From the NCBI GenBank assembly GCA_002403335.1, contig DHHO01000020.1, positions 1-17,109 on the forward strand: DNA of 17,109 nucleotides. The letters are read 5' to 3'. Source of the stretch: Caldiserica bacterium UBA4770. GTDB taxonomy: Bacteria > Caldisericota > Caldisericia > Caldisericales > Caldisericaceae. Shown one piece after another: positions 16,584 to 17,109 of this stretch. Every line of letters starts with the position of its first letter. Positions within the stretch are counted from its first letter, which is position 1. Both the position numbers and the translations under genes were made by a program. The notes beneath the pieces are model-generated. The model was not told the DNA's origin, ran no database searches, and saw only the letters and a program-made list of their open reading frames with translations.

Positions 16584-16890
16584 AACGGTCCTAAGGTAGC
16601 GAAATACCTTGTCGGGTAAGTTCCGACGCGCATGAAAAGCGTAACGACTTGAGCGCCGTCTCGAAGAGGGATTCGGTGAAATAACGGTGGTCGTGCAGAC
16701 GCGGCCTAACCGCAGCAGGACGGAAAGACCCCGTGGAGCTTTACTGTAACCTGATACTGATTTTCGGTATATCATGTAGAGGATATGTGGGAGGCTGAGA
16801 ACTCGGAGCGCCAGCTTCGAGGGAGCCAACGTTGGAATACCACACTTGATATGCTGAGAATCTAACTTTTAGCCCGGAATCGGGCAAGAG

Positions 16891-16936
<46 letters not shown>

Positions 16937-17109
16937 AGTAACGGAGGTGCCCAAAGGTTCCCTCAGGCTGTTTGGAAATCAGCCGATGAGTGTAAAGGCA
17001 TAAGGGAGCCTGACTGATTAGACTGACAGGTCGAGCAGACACGAAAGTGGGGCTTAATGATCCGGTGGTTGTGTGTGGAAACGCCATCGCTCAACGGATA
17101 AAAGCTACC

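Overview
The window comes from a bacterium. The 16S gene carries the CCTCC anti-Shine-Dalgarno end, protein genes have Shine-Dalgarno sites, and the promoters are sigma70-like. Protein-coding DNA is AT-rich. I cannot name the phylum: the 16S keeps the universal landmarks but has uncommon changes in the 530 loop and near E. coli position 1075. A soluble group 3-type [NiFe] hydrogenase and an oxygen-free style of gene content suggest an anaerobe, possibly thermophilic, but this is inference.

Left block (1-10601, all on the minus strand). A compact nickel-iron hydrogenase operon reads hypA, a Mrp/MinD-type ATPase, a HoxU/NuoG-like iron-sulfur subunit, hoxY, hoxH, a maturation endopeptidase, hypF, hypC, hypD and hypE. 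Genes overlap or lie within about 35 nt of each other. It holds a three-subunit catalytic and electron-transfer core plus nearly the whole maturation set. HypF, HypE, HypC and HypD make and load the Fe(CN)2CO group. HypA and the ATPase would insert nickel. The protease trims the HoxH C-terminus after nickel loading. Classical hypB is absent, and the Mrp-type ATPase beside a Thermococcales-like HypA is the obvious replacement. No HoxF/HoxE diaphorase is present, so the electron partner is unknown. Downstream of hypE, on the same strand, is the start of a secreted protein built from nearly identical 101-residue repeats; it runs off the left edge.

Middle (10602-12102). A lipoprotein esterase of the PHB-depolymerase/LpqC type lies on the minus strand. 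It is followed by a divergent intergenic region with two tandem sigma70 promoters, a boxA-like site and one half of the 16S processing stem.

Right block (12103-17109, plus strand). A 16S-23S rRNA operon has a short spacer without tRNA genes. The 23S gene is interrupted in the helix 69 loop, after the equivalent of E. coli U1917, by a 739-nt group I intron. The intron encodes a single-motif LAGLIDADG homing endonuclease. P1, P2, P3, P7, P8 and three P9-type hairpins can be drawn by eye, and both splice sites are defined by the intact flanking 23S sequence. The 23S gene runs off the right edge near E. coli position 2441.
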